Shown one piece after another: positions 1 through 7,444 of a stretch of 15,157 bases of DNA. Positions within the stretch are counted from its first letter, which is position 1, and each line of letters starts with the position of its first letter. A program made the translations under genes and the position numbers. Under the pieces are notes generated by a model that was given only the letters and a program-made list of their open reading frames with translations, searched no databases and was not told the DNA's origin. This DNA comes from Candidatus Njordarchaeota archaeon (GTDB taxonomy: Archaea; Asgardarchaeota; Njordarchaeia; Njordarchaeales; Njordarchaeaceae), in the NCBI GenBank assembly GCA_029856055.1, contig JAHQWF010000118.1:1-15157 (forward strand), given 5' to 3'.

Positions 1-609
1 AATCAGATCTAAGTGGTGCTCAAAAATCAGGATTATTTTATTATCAGATATCTTCCTTAAGATATTTAGTATAATAATTGAATTCAAATTATCTAGCCTA
101 GCAAATGGTTCATCTAAAATTAATATTTTTGGATCTAGGGCTAATGATGACGCTATAGCAAGTTTCTGCATCTGACCGGAGCTTAATTCTAAAGTTGGTT
201 TATCTAGCAAATCCCATAAATCAAATTCATACGCTAATTTCCTCACTACCTCTCTTATTCTCTCTCGCGGCGCTCTAGTATTACTTAATTGTGCAATTAA
301 TTCATCACGAACAAGAATTGATGAAATGAACATTTCTGGATTCTGTGCAACAAAGCCGACTTTACCAGCTAGAGCTATCGGACCAGCCTCTAAAGGATTA
401 ACGCCCATAATATTGATTCTACCTTTAACCTCAGCAAAGAAAATATGAGGAATAAGACCAAAAAGAGTTCTAGCTAAAGTAGATTTTCCACTACCACTTT
501 TCCCTGCAAACAAATATATTCCGGGTTCCTTGATTTCTAGAGTTATGTTATCTAGTGCTGGTTTCTTCTGATTCGGATATCTCACTGATAAATCTTCCAA
601 TATCAACAT
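1..609 (-). CDS. ECF/cobalt-type ABC transporter ATPase (EcfA-like), partial at left edge
   Basis: This is the energy-coupling ATPase of an ECF (energy-coupling factor) vitamin or metal importer; it should sit on the inner face of the membrane and drive the S component encoded just upstream. 203 codons are visible and the C-terminus lies beyond the window. Motifs seen in order: Walker A GKSGSGKST near residue 36, Q-loop VAQNPE near residue 87, ABC signature LSSGQMQK near 143, Walker B ILILDEPFARLD near 164, and the H-loop histidines in FEHHLD near 197. The ATG at 609 fits the usual family beginning (MLILEDLSVRYP) and has GGAG and GGGAG 10 and 3 bases upstream. The gene starts inside the S-component gene, a 62-base out-of-frame overlap, so the two are surely co-transcribed. 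A second ATPase or EcfT gene would be expected to the left. Family assignment is firm; the substrate is not known. Confidence 0.9.
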   Translation of the reverse strand, partial: MLILEDLSVRYPNQKKPALDNITLEIKEPGIYLFAGKSGSGKSTLARTLFGLIPHIFFAEVKGRINIMGVNPLEAGPIALAGKVGFVAQNPEMFISSILVRDELIAQLSNTRAPRERIREVVRKLAYEFDLWDLLDKPTLELSSGQMQKLAIASSLALDPKILILDEPFARLDNLNSIIILNILRKISDNKIILIFEHHLDLI

Positions 610-1318
610 TGACTCCCATCTCCATTAACGTAGCTACCAGGGGTATAGAGATAATTATTCCAGCAATAGGTTGTATGAAATTAGGTATCACCTCAATTAA
701 GGCTATTTTAGCCCCAAATATGAGAGATTCGTATAAATAGTAGCCAAAAACCATTTCAATACCGCTGATTAGACATGCTAATGATAAATCACAATAAACT
801 TTACCTATCGATGCTAGAAGTATCAAAACTGCGCTTAATGCAATAGCGATAAGCATGACTATCTCGAATGGAATTAGAATATCTATTATTTGACCAATTG
901 CTTTAAATCTAAGCGTGATCCCTCCTAAAGCCTCAATGTATAGAAAACTAGTGATCGCTATAGAGATAATTATCGCCAAAGCTATTTTTTGCGTTCTCCC
1001 TATTTTTATGAATTTACGAGCTAGAAAACCTGCTAAATACCCTTCTATTCCCTTGATTACTAGTGTGGCGGGAGCATAAATAGCATAACCTAACGCAAGA
1101 TCTGCTAGAGCTGACCCAAGTCCACCAGCTACAGCGCCTACAATTGGCCCTCCAATAAGCGCCGCCAAGTATACTCCAGTCTCTCCAATATTAATGAAAC
1201 CGCGGGTCGCGGGAGTTGATATGGTGATAATTGTTGTAAAAACAAAAGTTACCGCTGTGAAAATTACAATTAAACTTGTATCTTTAACGGTTAGTGACTC
1301 TACCTTCAAAAACGTCAC
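548..1318 (-). CDS. ECF transporter S component (substrate-binding membrane subunit)
   Basis: A 256-residue integral membrane protein of the ECF S-component superfamily, which captures a vitamin or precursor and hands it to the EcfA/EcfT module. The diagnostic stretch is at residues ~38-95: a GFINIGE segment, then a glycine/alanine-rich helix with GGPIVGAVAGGLGSALADL, and APATLVIKGIEGYLAG. This pattern is typical of the HmpT/PdxU2/riboflavin-type group (COG4720/PF07155), from memory of the family. Further hydrophobic helices follow near 110-130, 147-173, 178-200 and 212-232. The start is a GTG (1318) preceded by an AGGTGA-like sequence that overlaps it; no ATG lies nearby. The protein is longer than the ~170-200 residues usual for S components. 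It is transcribed divergently from the threonine-synthase/PadR-like gene and may be its target. The substrate could be a pyrimidine, B6-type or other vitamin; the sequence alone does not decide. Confidence 0.85.
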   Translation of the reverse strand: MTFLKVESLTVKDTSLIVIFTAVTFVFTTIITISTPATRGFINIGETGVYLAALIGGPIVGAVAGGLGSALADLALGYAIYAPATLVIKGIEGYLAGFLARKFIKIGRTQKIALAIIISIAITSFLYIEALGGITLRFKAIGQIIDILIPFEIVMLIAIALSAVLILLASIGKVYCDLSLACLISGIEMVFGYYLYESLIFGAKIALIEVIPNFIQPIAGIIISIPLVATLMEMGVNVDIGRFISEISESEETSTR

Positions 1319-1386
1319 CTTTTAATGCAGTAATCAATTTTCCTTAATATGGTAAAATAGTAAAAAACAAATAATATATAGATAAT

Positions 1387-1417
1387 AACCAATATATTGT
1401 TTTTAACCAATATATTG
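1387..1417. promoter_or_regulatory. Twin palindromic operator with TATA-like box between copies
   Basis: The 13-base sequence AACCAATATATTG occurs twice as a direct repeat, at 1387-1399 and 1405-1417, with an 18-base period. The last ten bases of each copy (CAATATATTG at 1390-1399 and 1408-1417) form a perfect palindrome. Between them, GTTTTTAA at 1399-1406 resembles an archaeal TATA box placed about 29 bases before the ATG at 1435. A dimeric winged-helix protein bound here would block TBP/TFB access. The obvious candidate is the PadR domain of the protein encoded immediately downstream (autoregulation). The site also lies about 70-100 bases upstream of the divergent transporter start. The repeat and palindromes are seen; the operator role is inferred. 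Confidence 0.6.
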
Positions 1418-1434
1418 ATGCAAAAGTGGTTTTA

Positions 1435-2907
1435 ATGGCCAAGCCAATGGTTATGAAGTGCATAAAGTGTGGTAGAGAATACCCTGTCGAAATATACTAT
1501 CGTAGATGTCCTTCTTGTTCTGGTATACTACACATATTTTATAATTATCTAGAGGAAAGAAAGAAGGGAAAAGAGTTAATACATAAGCATGAGGATAGTA
1601 TGTGGAGGTACATAGAATTACTACCTGTTCAAAATGTGAATAAAATAATTTCCCTTAAAGAAGGATGGACTCCACTAGTAAAGGCTAATAGATTAGCAAA
1701 AGAAATAGGGTTAAAGAAGGTATTTTTAAAAGATGAAACTAGGAATCCGTCCGGATCTTTTCTAGATAGGGGGATAAGTTTAGAGGTAAGCATAGCTGCT
1801 GAGCATGGGTTCAAGTCACTTACTTGTGGCTCGACGGGAAATTTAGCTGCTTCTGTCGCTGCATATGGTGCGCGCGGTGGATTTAAAACCATTATTTATA
1901 TTCCTAAAAAAGTTGAGATCGGTAAGCTTTATCAAGTCGCGATTTATGGCGCGGATATTTATATTGTTAATAGTTATGAGGAAGCATTAAAGAGAAGTGA
2001 GATGTTGTTTCTAGATTCTTTTGTAATAACTACATCTGATCCATGGTATTTAGAGGGAATAAAAACAATATCTTATGAGATACTAGAACAATTTAATTTT
2101 GAAGCCCCAGATTATCTAATTACTAGTGCTGGGACAGGTTCATTATTATCTATGTCCTATAAAGGTTTTGAAGAGATGAAACAACTAGATTTTATAGAGG
2201 ACTTCAACACAAGTTTTATCGGCGTCCAATCCGAAAAAGCAGACCCCATAGCAAAAGCATTCCAAGCAAATAGGACACATGTAGAACCCGTTGAAGGCAG
2301 TTTAGATACTGTGGCTCTAGACATAGCAATAAGTAATCCAACACATGGTGATGTAGTTTTAGACATTGTTAGAAAAACGAAAGGCTATGTTCTTAGTGTA
2401 TCAGACGACGAGATACTTGAATCTCTCTCAAATTTAGCTAAATTAGAGGGTATTCTGGCGGAACCATCAGCTGCAGCAGCTTTAGCTGGATTAAAAAGAT
2501 TGGTTAATGAAGGTAAGATTCTTCCTTCTGAGAGCGTAGTTCTACTTGTAACTGGTGCTGGTCTCAAGCACCCTAAAGCAATCCGTGATACCGTATCTAA
2601 AGTGATTACTTTGCGGAGGATATTAAGCATGGTTGAGGGGGATAAAGAGTTGTCCAGGTTAGGTACAACTAAAATAAAAATTTTGCAGGCAATTTCAGAT
2701 GGATACACTTATGGCTATGCGATTTGGAAGGCTTTGAGGGATAAATACAATGTAAACGTTGGATTACCTACGCTATACCAGCATCTTAAAGAGCTTGAAA
2801 AAATGGATCTGATAACAGTATTTTCCGAAGAGACAGAGAAAGGTAGAAAAAGTATTCATTATACTTTGACACATAAGGGTAGAAGAATCATTGAAGACTT
2901 TGTGTAA
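1435..2907 (+). CDS. Threonine-synthase-like protein with C-terminal PadR winged helix; catalytic lysine missing
   Basis: A 490-residue fusion. Residues 9-28 hold a zinc-ribbon pattern (C9, C12, C25, C28) usual at the N-terminus of archaeal threonine synthases. Residues ~60-390 follow the fold-type II PLP-enzyme pattern: KDETRNPSGSF at 99-109, the GSTGN loop at 132-136 with the asparagine that contacts the PLP ring, a glycine loop SAGTGS at 231-236 and TGAGLK at 373-378. The Schiff-base lysine of the family's GSFKDRG motif is leucine here (L110, CTA at 1762-1764). A classical PLP-dependent threonine synthase should therefore be inactive. Residues ~411-487 match PadR: YTYGYAI, LPTLYQHLKELEK, KGRKSIHYTLTHKG. 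I infer a ligand-sensing transcription regulator built on a dead enzyme, like MocR in concept. A GTG at 1426 in frame could also start it; ATG 1435 suits the TATA position better. It is divergent from the ECF transporter genes. Confidence 0.85.
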   Translation: MAKPMVMKCIKCGREYPVEIYYRRCPSCSGILHIFYNYLEERKKGKELIHKHEDSMWRYIELLPVQNVNKIISLKEGWTPLVKANRLAKEIGLKKVFLKDETRNPSGSFLDRGISLEVSIAAEHGFKSLTCGSTGNLAASVAAYGARGGFKTIIYIPKKVEIGKLYQVAIYGADIYIVNSYEEALKRSEMLFLDSFVITTSDPWYLEGIKTISYEILEQFNFEAPDYLITSAGTGSLLSMSYKGFEEMKQLDFIEDFNTSFIGVQSEKADPIAKAFQANRTHVEPVEGSLDTVALDIAISNPTHGDVVLDIVRKTKGYVLSVSDDEILESLSNLAKLEGILAEPSAAAALAGLKRLVNEGKILPSESVVLLVTGAGLKHPKAIRDTVSKVITLRRILSMVEGDKELSRLGTTKIKILQAISDGYTYGYAIWKALRDKYNVNVGLPTLYQHLKELEKMDLITVFSEETEKGRKSIHYTLTHKGRRIIEDFV

Positions 2908-2952
2908 ATGAATAAGAAAAAATAATGGATATTACAATGTTAGAGATAATTG

Positions 2953-2986
2953 TTTATAAGAATTACATAAGAGACTTTCTCGGAGG
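2953..2986 (+). promoter_or_regulatory. TATA-like box and Shine-Dalgarno for the frameshifted small gene
   Basis: TTTATAAG at 2953-2960 is a good archaeal TATA box, and GGAGG at 2982-2986 lies 8 bases before the ATG at 2995. These signals make the small downstream gene credible even though its frame is broken. Confidence 0.55.
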
Positions 2987-2994
2987 AAATACTA

Positions 2995-3479
2995 ATGATA
3001 GATCTAGTCAAGGAAATTGAAGAAAGAAAGCTTAAAGCTTTCCATATCTTCATAGCTACACTACTAGGAAAACTAGCGGAGAGTGGATTCTTGAATCAAG
3101 GAGCATTGAATACCTTAATTCCTGCTGTATCCGAAAAATAGCCACTTATCTAAATCATAAGTATGGTGAATTCAAATCAGATGATTTAAATGAGTCGATA
3201 AAGAATATTCTTGAGAAACTGGTCTTAGAATTAGACCCATTCATAAAATATAAAATGCTACTAAAAAACTCAAAATTAACTTTAATGATTGATGGCACTA
3301 CGTGCAAATTTTGTCCAGGTGGCGTTGGTGGAGTTGTTTTATCAGGAACATTGTGCATATTCCCTCTATTGTTCAAAGAAATTCTATCAAAACTAACTGG
3401 AAAAGAATTAAAATTTACGCTCCCAAGCAAATTAATAAAGAAGATGGGGTACTGTATAACCCAATTCGAGATAAATTAA
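2995..3479 (+). pseudogene. Small V4R-like cysteine protein, broken by a -1 frameshift in an A run
   Basis: The first frame starts at ATG 2995 behind a strong GGAGG and ends after 48 codons at TAG 3139-3141. The run GAAAAATAG (3133-3141) contains five A's; with six, reading continues without a stop to TAA at 3477-3479 and gives about 161 residues. The second part looks coding: a helical stretch, then DGTTCKFCPGGVGG near residue 101, a cysteine in LCIFP near 120 and a C-terminal GYCITQFEI. A CxxCP motif, a later cysteine and a GxC...FEI end recall V4R or methanogen-output-type small-molecule or metal-binding domains; I hold this loosely. The gene precedes a KaiC-like ATPase on the same strand by ~136 bases. 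Either the frameshift is real, the A run is miscounted, or slippage restores it. Function unknown. Confidence 0.65.
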
Positions 3480-3544
3480 GACAAAAATTCGCCACATAGT
3501 CTATCTCATTACGAATTTTCCTATTAATTAACATTAAGCTATGA

Positions 3545-3608
3545 TTTATAATTTAATTAGCTCAATATAACTAATTCTAATAATCATTCATCTTCGATCG
3601 TGAGAGGT
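3545..3608 (+). promoter_or_regulatory. TATA-like box and ribosome site for the KaiC-like gene
   Basis: TTTATAAT at 3545-3552 fits an archaeal TATA box. GAGGT at 3604-3608 lies 7 bases before the TTG at 3616 and supports that unusual start codon. Confidence 0.5.
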
Positions 3609-3615
3609 TTAATTC

Positions 3616-4425
3616 TTGAACATCGAGAGAATAAAAACTGGAGTAGATAAGCTAGACGAGTTATTGCAAGGCGGGGTCCCCAGGAGATTCTTCGTGGCTG
3701 TTACTGGAGAGCCAGGAACGGGTAAAACGATCCTTTGCCTACATTTTGCTGTTAAGGGTCTCGAAGAGGGAGATCCTGTAATTTATGTTACTACAGAGGA
3801 AAGCAGAGAAAGTATTATAAGGCAAGCAACACAGTTCGGTTGGAACCTTAACGATGCTTTGAGCAAAGGTGATTTAATAATCATAGATGCTTTAATGCGG
3901 AGTTCTAGAGACGTTTGGACACTAAACAGATTAACAATAGATGAACTAATTGCCTTAATTATTAAGGCTAAGAAGGAATTTGGTTATGCTCATGCTAGAT
4001 TAATTATTGATAGCATGTCTGCTTTTTGGTTAGATAAGCCAGCAATGGCTAGAAAATATGCGTATCAGGTTAAGAGAACATTAAGCAAATGGAACCTCAC
4101 CACCCTTGTTACAAGTCAGTACGCTATAACGACTTCCGACGCGTTTGGTTTTGGTATAGAGCACGTCGCTGATGGCATTATTCGATTCCGGAGATTCATA
4201 AGGGGAGGTAAATTACGTAGATTCATTATTATCGAAAAAATGAGGCAAACTAACCATGACTTAAGGATGTGGGCGATAGAAATCGTCGATGGAGTTGGAT
4301 TAAGATTAGTAAGACCCGTGGAGATTAGAAGGGAGGATATTGCTTTACCTCCCAGCGTAACAAGGAGAATAGTAAATTCTAGAGAGAGCAAGGAGGAGGA
4401 ACTTGGAGACAATGAGAATACCTAG
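3616..4425 (+). CDS. Single-domain KaiC-like RecA-fold ATPase
   Basis: A 269-residue protein of the archaeal KaiC/RadA-paralogue group (PF06745). Members act as ATP-driven signalling or regulatory hubs; the exact partner is rarely known. Motifs: the family opening TGVDKLDELLQGGVP at 8-22, Walker A GEPGTGKT at 31-38, the paired glutamates of YVTTEES (E61, E62), which serve as catalytic glutamates in KaiC, Walker B-like LIIDS at 129-133, and EHVADGIIRF at ~182-191, typical of the KaiC domain end. A basic, arginine-rich segment (RRFIRGGKLRR) follows. Only one KaiC domain is present. The start is TTG, chosen because GAGGT precedes it by 7 bases and the N-terminus fits the family. The stop is TAG. 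A broken small cysteine protein lies upstream on the same strand and could be a former input partner (inference). No fused sensor domain is visible. Confidence 0.9.
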   Translation: MNIERIKTGVDKLDELLQGGVPRRFFVAVTGEPGTGKTILCLHFAVKGLEEGDPVIYVTTEESRESIIRQATQFGWNLNDALSKGDLIIIDALMRSSRDVWTLNRLTIDELIALIIKAKKEFGYAHARLIIDSMSAFWLDKPAMARKYAYQVKRTLSKWNLTTLVTSQYAITTSDAFGFGIEHVADGIIRFRRFIRGGKLRRFIIIEKMRQTNHDLRMWAIEIVDGVGLRLVRPVEIRREDIALPPSVTRRIVNSRESKEEELGDNENT

Positions 4426-4487
4426 TCTTAATTCATTAAATCATATTAGATCAAGAATAATTAGAATTTAGAACGACCTCTTCTTTC

Positions 4488-4958
4488 TCAATAAAGCTTC
4501 CTGTATTTTTCAGCCCGAATCTTATCTTTCTCCCTACCACTTCTCTCATATGATGAAAGCTGATCCATAAGAGAAGAAATAGGGGTCTTTAGCCCCGAAA
4601 TCTCAACTGTAACTGGGTTATTTAACTTGTTTGCTAACGAAACCCATTTACCGCATATTTTTTGTTCGAGATCACCCATGACCTCTATCATTACACCCTT
4701 TATCTTAAACCTTCTGTAATAGGATCTAAAAAACCTACCTTCACTGAAAGAGACTTCAGTTGTCTTAAAATCCTTCTAGATCTCGTTTAATTGCAATGTT
4801 CTTTCCTTTTTTGTTAGAATGTCTATGTCTCCTGGCTCAATGTCAACGTCTTGTAAAAATAAACTTAAACTACCTACTAGAACCCATCTAATATTGTTCT
4901 TCTGTATATCAATTGATATGCGTTTCAGAAATTCAAATAATTTCTTGGGTAGACGCAT
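4488..4958 (-). pseudogene. Minimal nucleotidyltransferase interrupted by an in-frame amber codon
   Basis: One continuous frame of 157 codons (including the final stop) from ATG 4958 to the TAA at 4488-4490 is interrupted only by TAG at 4778-4776 (codon 61). Part one carries the nucleotidyltransferase-fold signature WVLVGSLSLFLQ (G29, S30) and the metal-binding pair in EPGDIDILT (D44, D46). Part two, in the same frame, continues with GRFFRSYY, an IEVMGDLE segment that can supply the third carboxylate (E92), KWVSLANKL and SSYERSGREKD. This matches small archaeal nucleotidyltransferase-domain proteins of the aminoglycoside-adenylyltransferase-like type. A TATA-like TATATAAAG lies upstream near 5018-5028 on the minus strand. 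The natural target is unknown; some relatives are toxin-antitoxin components. The likeliest reading is a nonsense mutation. ATG 4691 could restart a C-terminal fragment of 67 residues, without the active site. Confidence 0.75.
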
Positions 4959-5043
4959 TTAGATATGCCTCGTGACAAACCTAGACGATTTCTTTATACT
5001 ACAAAGTAAAAGAATTTATCTTTATATACCTCTCATAATTTCT

Positions 5044-5814
5044 TTACGAAATAATCGTTCCTATTTCCTCTATTTCTTCAAATTTACCCTCTACGTAATT
5101 TATTAGAACTTTTGTCGCGTTACTTAGATCTCGCCCATCAAATATTATTGTTGGTATTCTTGATCTCTCTAATACTGTTATTGCAACCAGATCCATTACC
5201 TTATATGTCCCTGGCATATTTTCATACTTAGACAGCAGATCTTTCAATTCCTTCGGAGATATACACTTAATCTTTCTTGCTCCAGGATCCGTGTTTGGGT
5301 CGGCGCTGTATACCCCCTTTACATTTGTCGCAATAAGGAATAAATCAGCATTTATCCCTTCTGCGGTAAGAGCCGCTGGACCTATAGTACTTTGTCCAGG
5401 AAAGAATCCTCCAATGAACAATATATCTTTGTACTCAAAAAGATTTATAGCTTCTAGAGATGACCTTGGTATGCTCGAAGATATCTTATCTGCTAGATCT
5501 CTCCTTCCCATATCTATTAGATTTTTCTTTACACTATTAAGTATTACGAGAGCATTTAATCTACTAGTTTCAATGCCTATCAGATCTTGTATGTATGTTG
5601 ATAAACCAGTTTCTCTAGCTAGCTTAATATATTCTCTAGCTGTTTTGCCACCCCCAATGACTATAGCTATCTTAGCATCCTTATTTATTCTCTTAGTCTG
5701 GATAATGAAATCGCTAAGATCTCTAATAATCTTTCCGAAGAATGAGGTGTCAAAGGGAATAGAGGGAAATAATATTGATCCACCTATCTTCAAAACTACC
5801 TTACTTATACTCAT
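5044..5814 (-). CDS. pyrH: UMP kinase (archaeal type)
   Basis: Phosphorylates UMP to UDP with ATP in pyrimidine nucleotide synthesis; cytosolic and normally hexameric. The 256-residue protein has the amino-acid-kinase fold: KIGGS at 9-13, GGGKTAREY at ~54-62, the GIETSRLNA segment near 80-88, GGFFPGQSTIGPA near 135-147 and the NVKGVYSADPNTDP substrate loop near 164-177. This loop and the lack of the bacterial GTP-effector features fit archaeal UMP kinases. It is slightly longer than the usual ~225-230 residues because of longer loops and C-terminus. ATG 5814 is preferred: GTGAT at 5826-5822 is 7 bases upstream; an in-frame GTG at 5817 is directly adjacent. It follows the acyl-CoA synthetase alpha gene by about 26-29 bases and is probably co-transcribed with it. 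A second pyrimidine gene, pyrK, lies further upstream on the same strand. Confidence 0.88.
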   Translation of the reverse strand: MSISKVVLKIGGSILFPSIPFDTSFFGKIIRDLSDFIIQTKRINKDAKIAIVIGGGKTAREYIKLARETGLSTYIQDLIGIETSRLNALVILNSVKKNLIDMGRRDLADKISSSIPRSSLEAINLFEYKDILFIGGFFPGQSTIGPAALTAEGINADLFLIATNVKGVYSADPNTDPGARKIKCISPKELKDLLSKYENMPGTYKVMDLVAITVLERSRIPTIIFDGRDLSNATKVLINYVEGKFEEIEEIGTIIS

Positions 5815-5843
5815 CACATATCACTGGTTTTTAGTATGATATT

Positions 5844-7358
5844 TCAAGATTTCGAAATAAAAACATTATAGTTTTTGACGTAATCGTCATATGCGCCAAC
5901 TTTCTTTAACCATATGCCGTAATCAACCAATGCTTTAGCTGCGACAACGGCTCTCCATGGTAATGGATATGTCGGTATACTCTTTTTATCAAATTGCTTT
6001 CTGACCCACTCAGACATCTCAGTACTACCCATATCCATTACAATTACAGGCTTATCATGCCGATTAATAACATCTATAAGTTTTTTCGGTAAATTCTTGG
6101 TTAGAGCGGGCGGATGGTGCAGCGCGAGTACTATAACTAAATCTATGTTGGGATCTCTCAGTAAGACTTCAGTAGCTGAGGCATATGAGTCATCAGTACC
6201 AGTACCAGAGATATCTACTGGGTTGGAAAAAGTAGCTATTTCAGGGATTAAGCCTTCTGAAACACATTTCTTTAGTGCATCAATCGTAGATTTAGTGAGT
6301 GGTGGAACCTTAAGTCCGTATTTTTCAGCTAGATCAGCCATCACTATTCCGGGGCCACCACCATTCGTCACGATTCCAATTCTATTTCCACTAGCTGGAG
6401 GCTGATACACCAGAGCTTTAGCCATATCAACCAATTCCTGTATGTTAGATGCTATAACTGCTCCCATGCTCCTTAATGCAACTTCATAGATTCTTCTATT
6501 ACCAGCCAGCGATGCTGTATGTGAATAAGTAGCTCTAGCTCCGGCTTCAGTGACGCCCCCCTTAAGCACAATGATGGGCTTCTTTTTCGCCACTTCTTTT
6601 CCAATCTCTATTGTTCTCTTGGCATTTTCTCTAAATGCCTCAATATACATCATTATAACTCTAGTTGTCTCATCATCAATAAGATATGTCAATAAATCTC
6701 CTTCGTCAACATCTATTTTATTTCCCCAGCTAATAAATTTACTAATTCCTATGTCTTCACCCCACATATGGTCAAGAACAGCATCACCTAGAGCCCCGCT
6801 TTGAGATAAGAACGTTATAAATCCAGGGTTTGGTCTTGGCATATTTAGTTTTAATCCCTCATCCGTTTCTTTAAATGATGGAATGAATAAGGTGTCTACT
6901 CCAGAATAAGAATCATATATTCCTAAACCATTGGGACCTATTATTCTTATTCCATATTCTTTAGCGATTTTCTTTACCTCTTGCTCTAGTTCTACATTTC
7001 CTACTTCTGAGAATCCTCCGCTAATAATTGTAGCTACTTTAACTCCCTTTTCACCACATTCTTTCATTACAGCTGGAACAAATCTTGCTGGTATTGCGAT
7101 TACAGCATGCTCAACTTCTCTGGGGACTTCATTTATTGACTTGTAAAGTTTATATCCAAATAACTCGCCACCTTTAATATTGACTCCGAAAACTTCTCCC
7201 TTCAATAAGCCTTTTTCCTTATTCTCTATAAGATTTTTGAATATAATATGACCTGCAGCCTCAGGCTTATGGGATGCTCCAATAACAGCGATACTTTTAG
7301 GATCAAAGAATGGTCTTAATTGCTCCTTGATGATCCTTATCTCGTTAGGATTCAACAT
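5844..7358 (-). CDS. acdA: ADP-forming acetate/acyl-CoA ligase, alpha subunit
   Basis: Converts acyl-CoA plus ADP and phosphate to the free acid, CoA and ATP, the main substrate-level ATP step when peptide- or sugar-fermenting archaea excrete acetate. The 504-residue protein is the alpha half: a CoA-binding Rossmann domain (AVIGAS at 24-29), GPNGLG at 141-146, then succinyl-CoA-synthetase-like domains (SQSGAL at 185-190). The phosphohistidine is H280 in YSHTASLAG. GNRIGIVTNGGGPG near 322-335 starts the third domain. It lacks the ATP-grasp beta domain, so a separate beta subunit gene is required; none is in this window. AGGAGGT at 7373-7367 lies 8 bases before ATG 7358. The gap of 86 bases to pyrK holds a weak TATA-like CTTTTTAG, so it may have its own promoter. 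pyrH follows closely. Substrate range (acetate or aryl/branched acids) is not resolved. Confidence 0.9.
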   Translation of the reverse strand: MLNPNEIRIIKEQLRPFFDPKSIAVIGASHKPEAAGHIIFKNLIENKEKGLLKGEVFGVNIKGGELFGYKLYKSINEVPREVEHAVIAIPARFVPAVMKECGEKGVKVATIISGGFSEVGNVELEQEVKKIAKEYGIRIIGPNGLGIYDSYSGVDTLFIPSFKETDEGLKLNMPRPNPGFITFLSQSGALGDAVLDHMWGEDIGISKFISWGNKIDVDEGDLLTYLIDDETTRVIMMYIEAFRENAKRTIEIGKEVAKKKPIIVLKGGVTEAGARATYSHTASLAGNRRIYEVALRSMGAVIASNIQELVDMAKALVYQPPASGNRIGIVTNGGGPGIVMADLAEKYGLKVPPLTKSTIDALKKCVSEGLIPEIATFSNPVDISGTGTDDSYASATEVLLRDPNIDLVIVLALHHPPALTKNLPKKLIDVINRHDKPVIVMDMGSTEMSEWVRKQFDKKSIPTYPLPWRAVVAAKALVDYGIWLKKVGAYDDYVKNYNVFISKS

Positions 7359-7444
7359 TCATATGAACCTCCTTATTGAACTCATTTGTATGAAAAAAGT
7401 TTTGACACTAAAAAGAATTTATGTATGTAAAAGCTGTTTAATGA

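Noticed and set aside
3133..3141. Programmed -1 ribosomal frameshift at GAAAAATAG
   Set aside because: The in-frame codons GAA AAA TAG do not form a canonical slippery heptamer, no downstream pseudoknot was evident, and an A5 run is short for slippage. Left as mutation or miscounted A's.
3302..3499. Second overlapping open frame of 65 codons inside the V4R-like region
   Set aside because: It has an unusual tryptophan-rich start and no ribosome site; it is a shadow of the frame containing CKFCPGG.
4426..4487. Terminator between the convergent KaiC-like and nucleotidyltransferase genes
   Set aside because: No stable hairpin and no clear T-run on either strand.
4776..4778. TAG in the nucleotidyltransferase gene as a pyrrolysine codon
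   Set aside because: TAG also ends the KaiC-like gene in this window, no pyl genes are visible, and this family has no need for pyrrolysine. A nonsense mutation is simpler.
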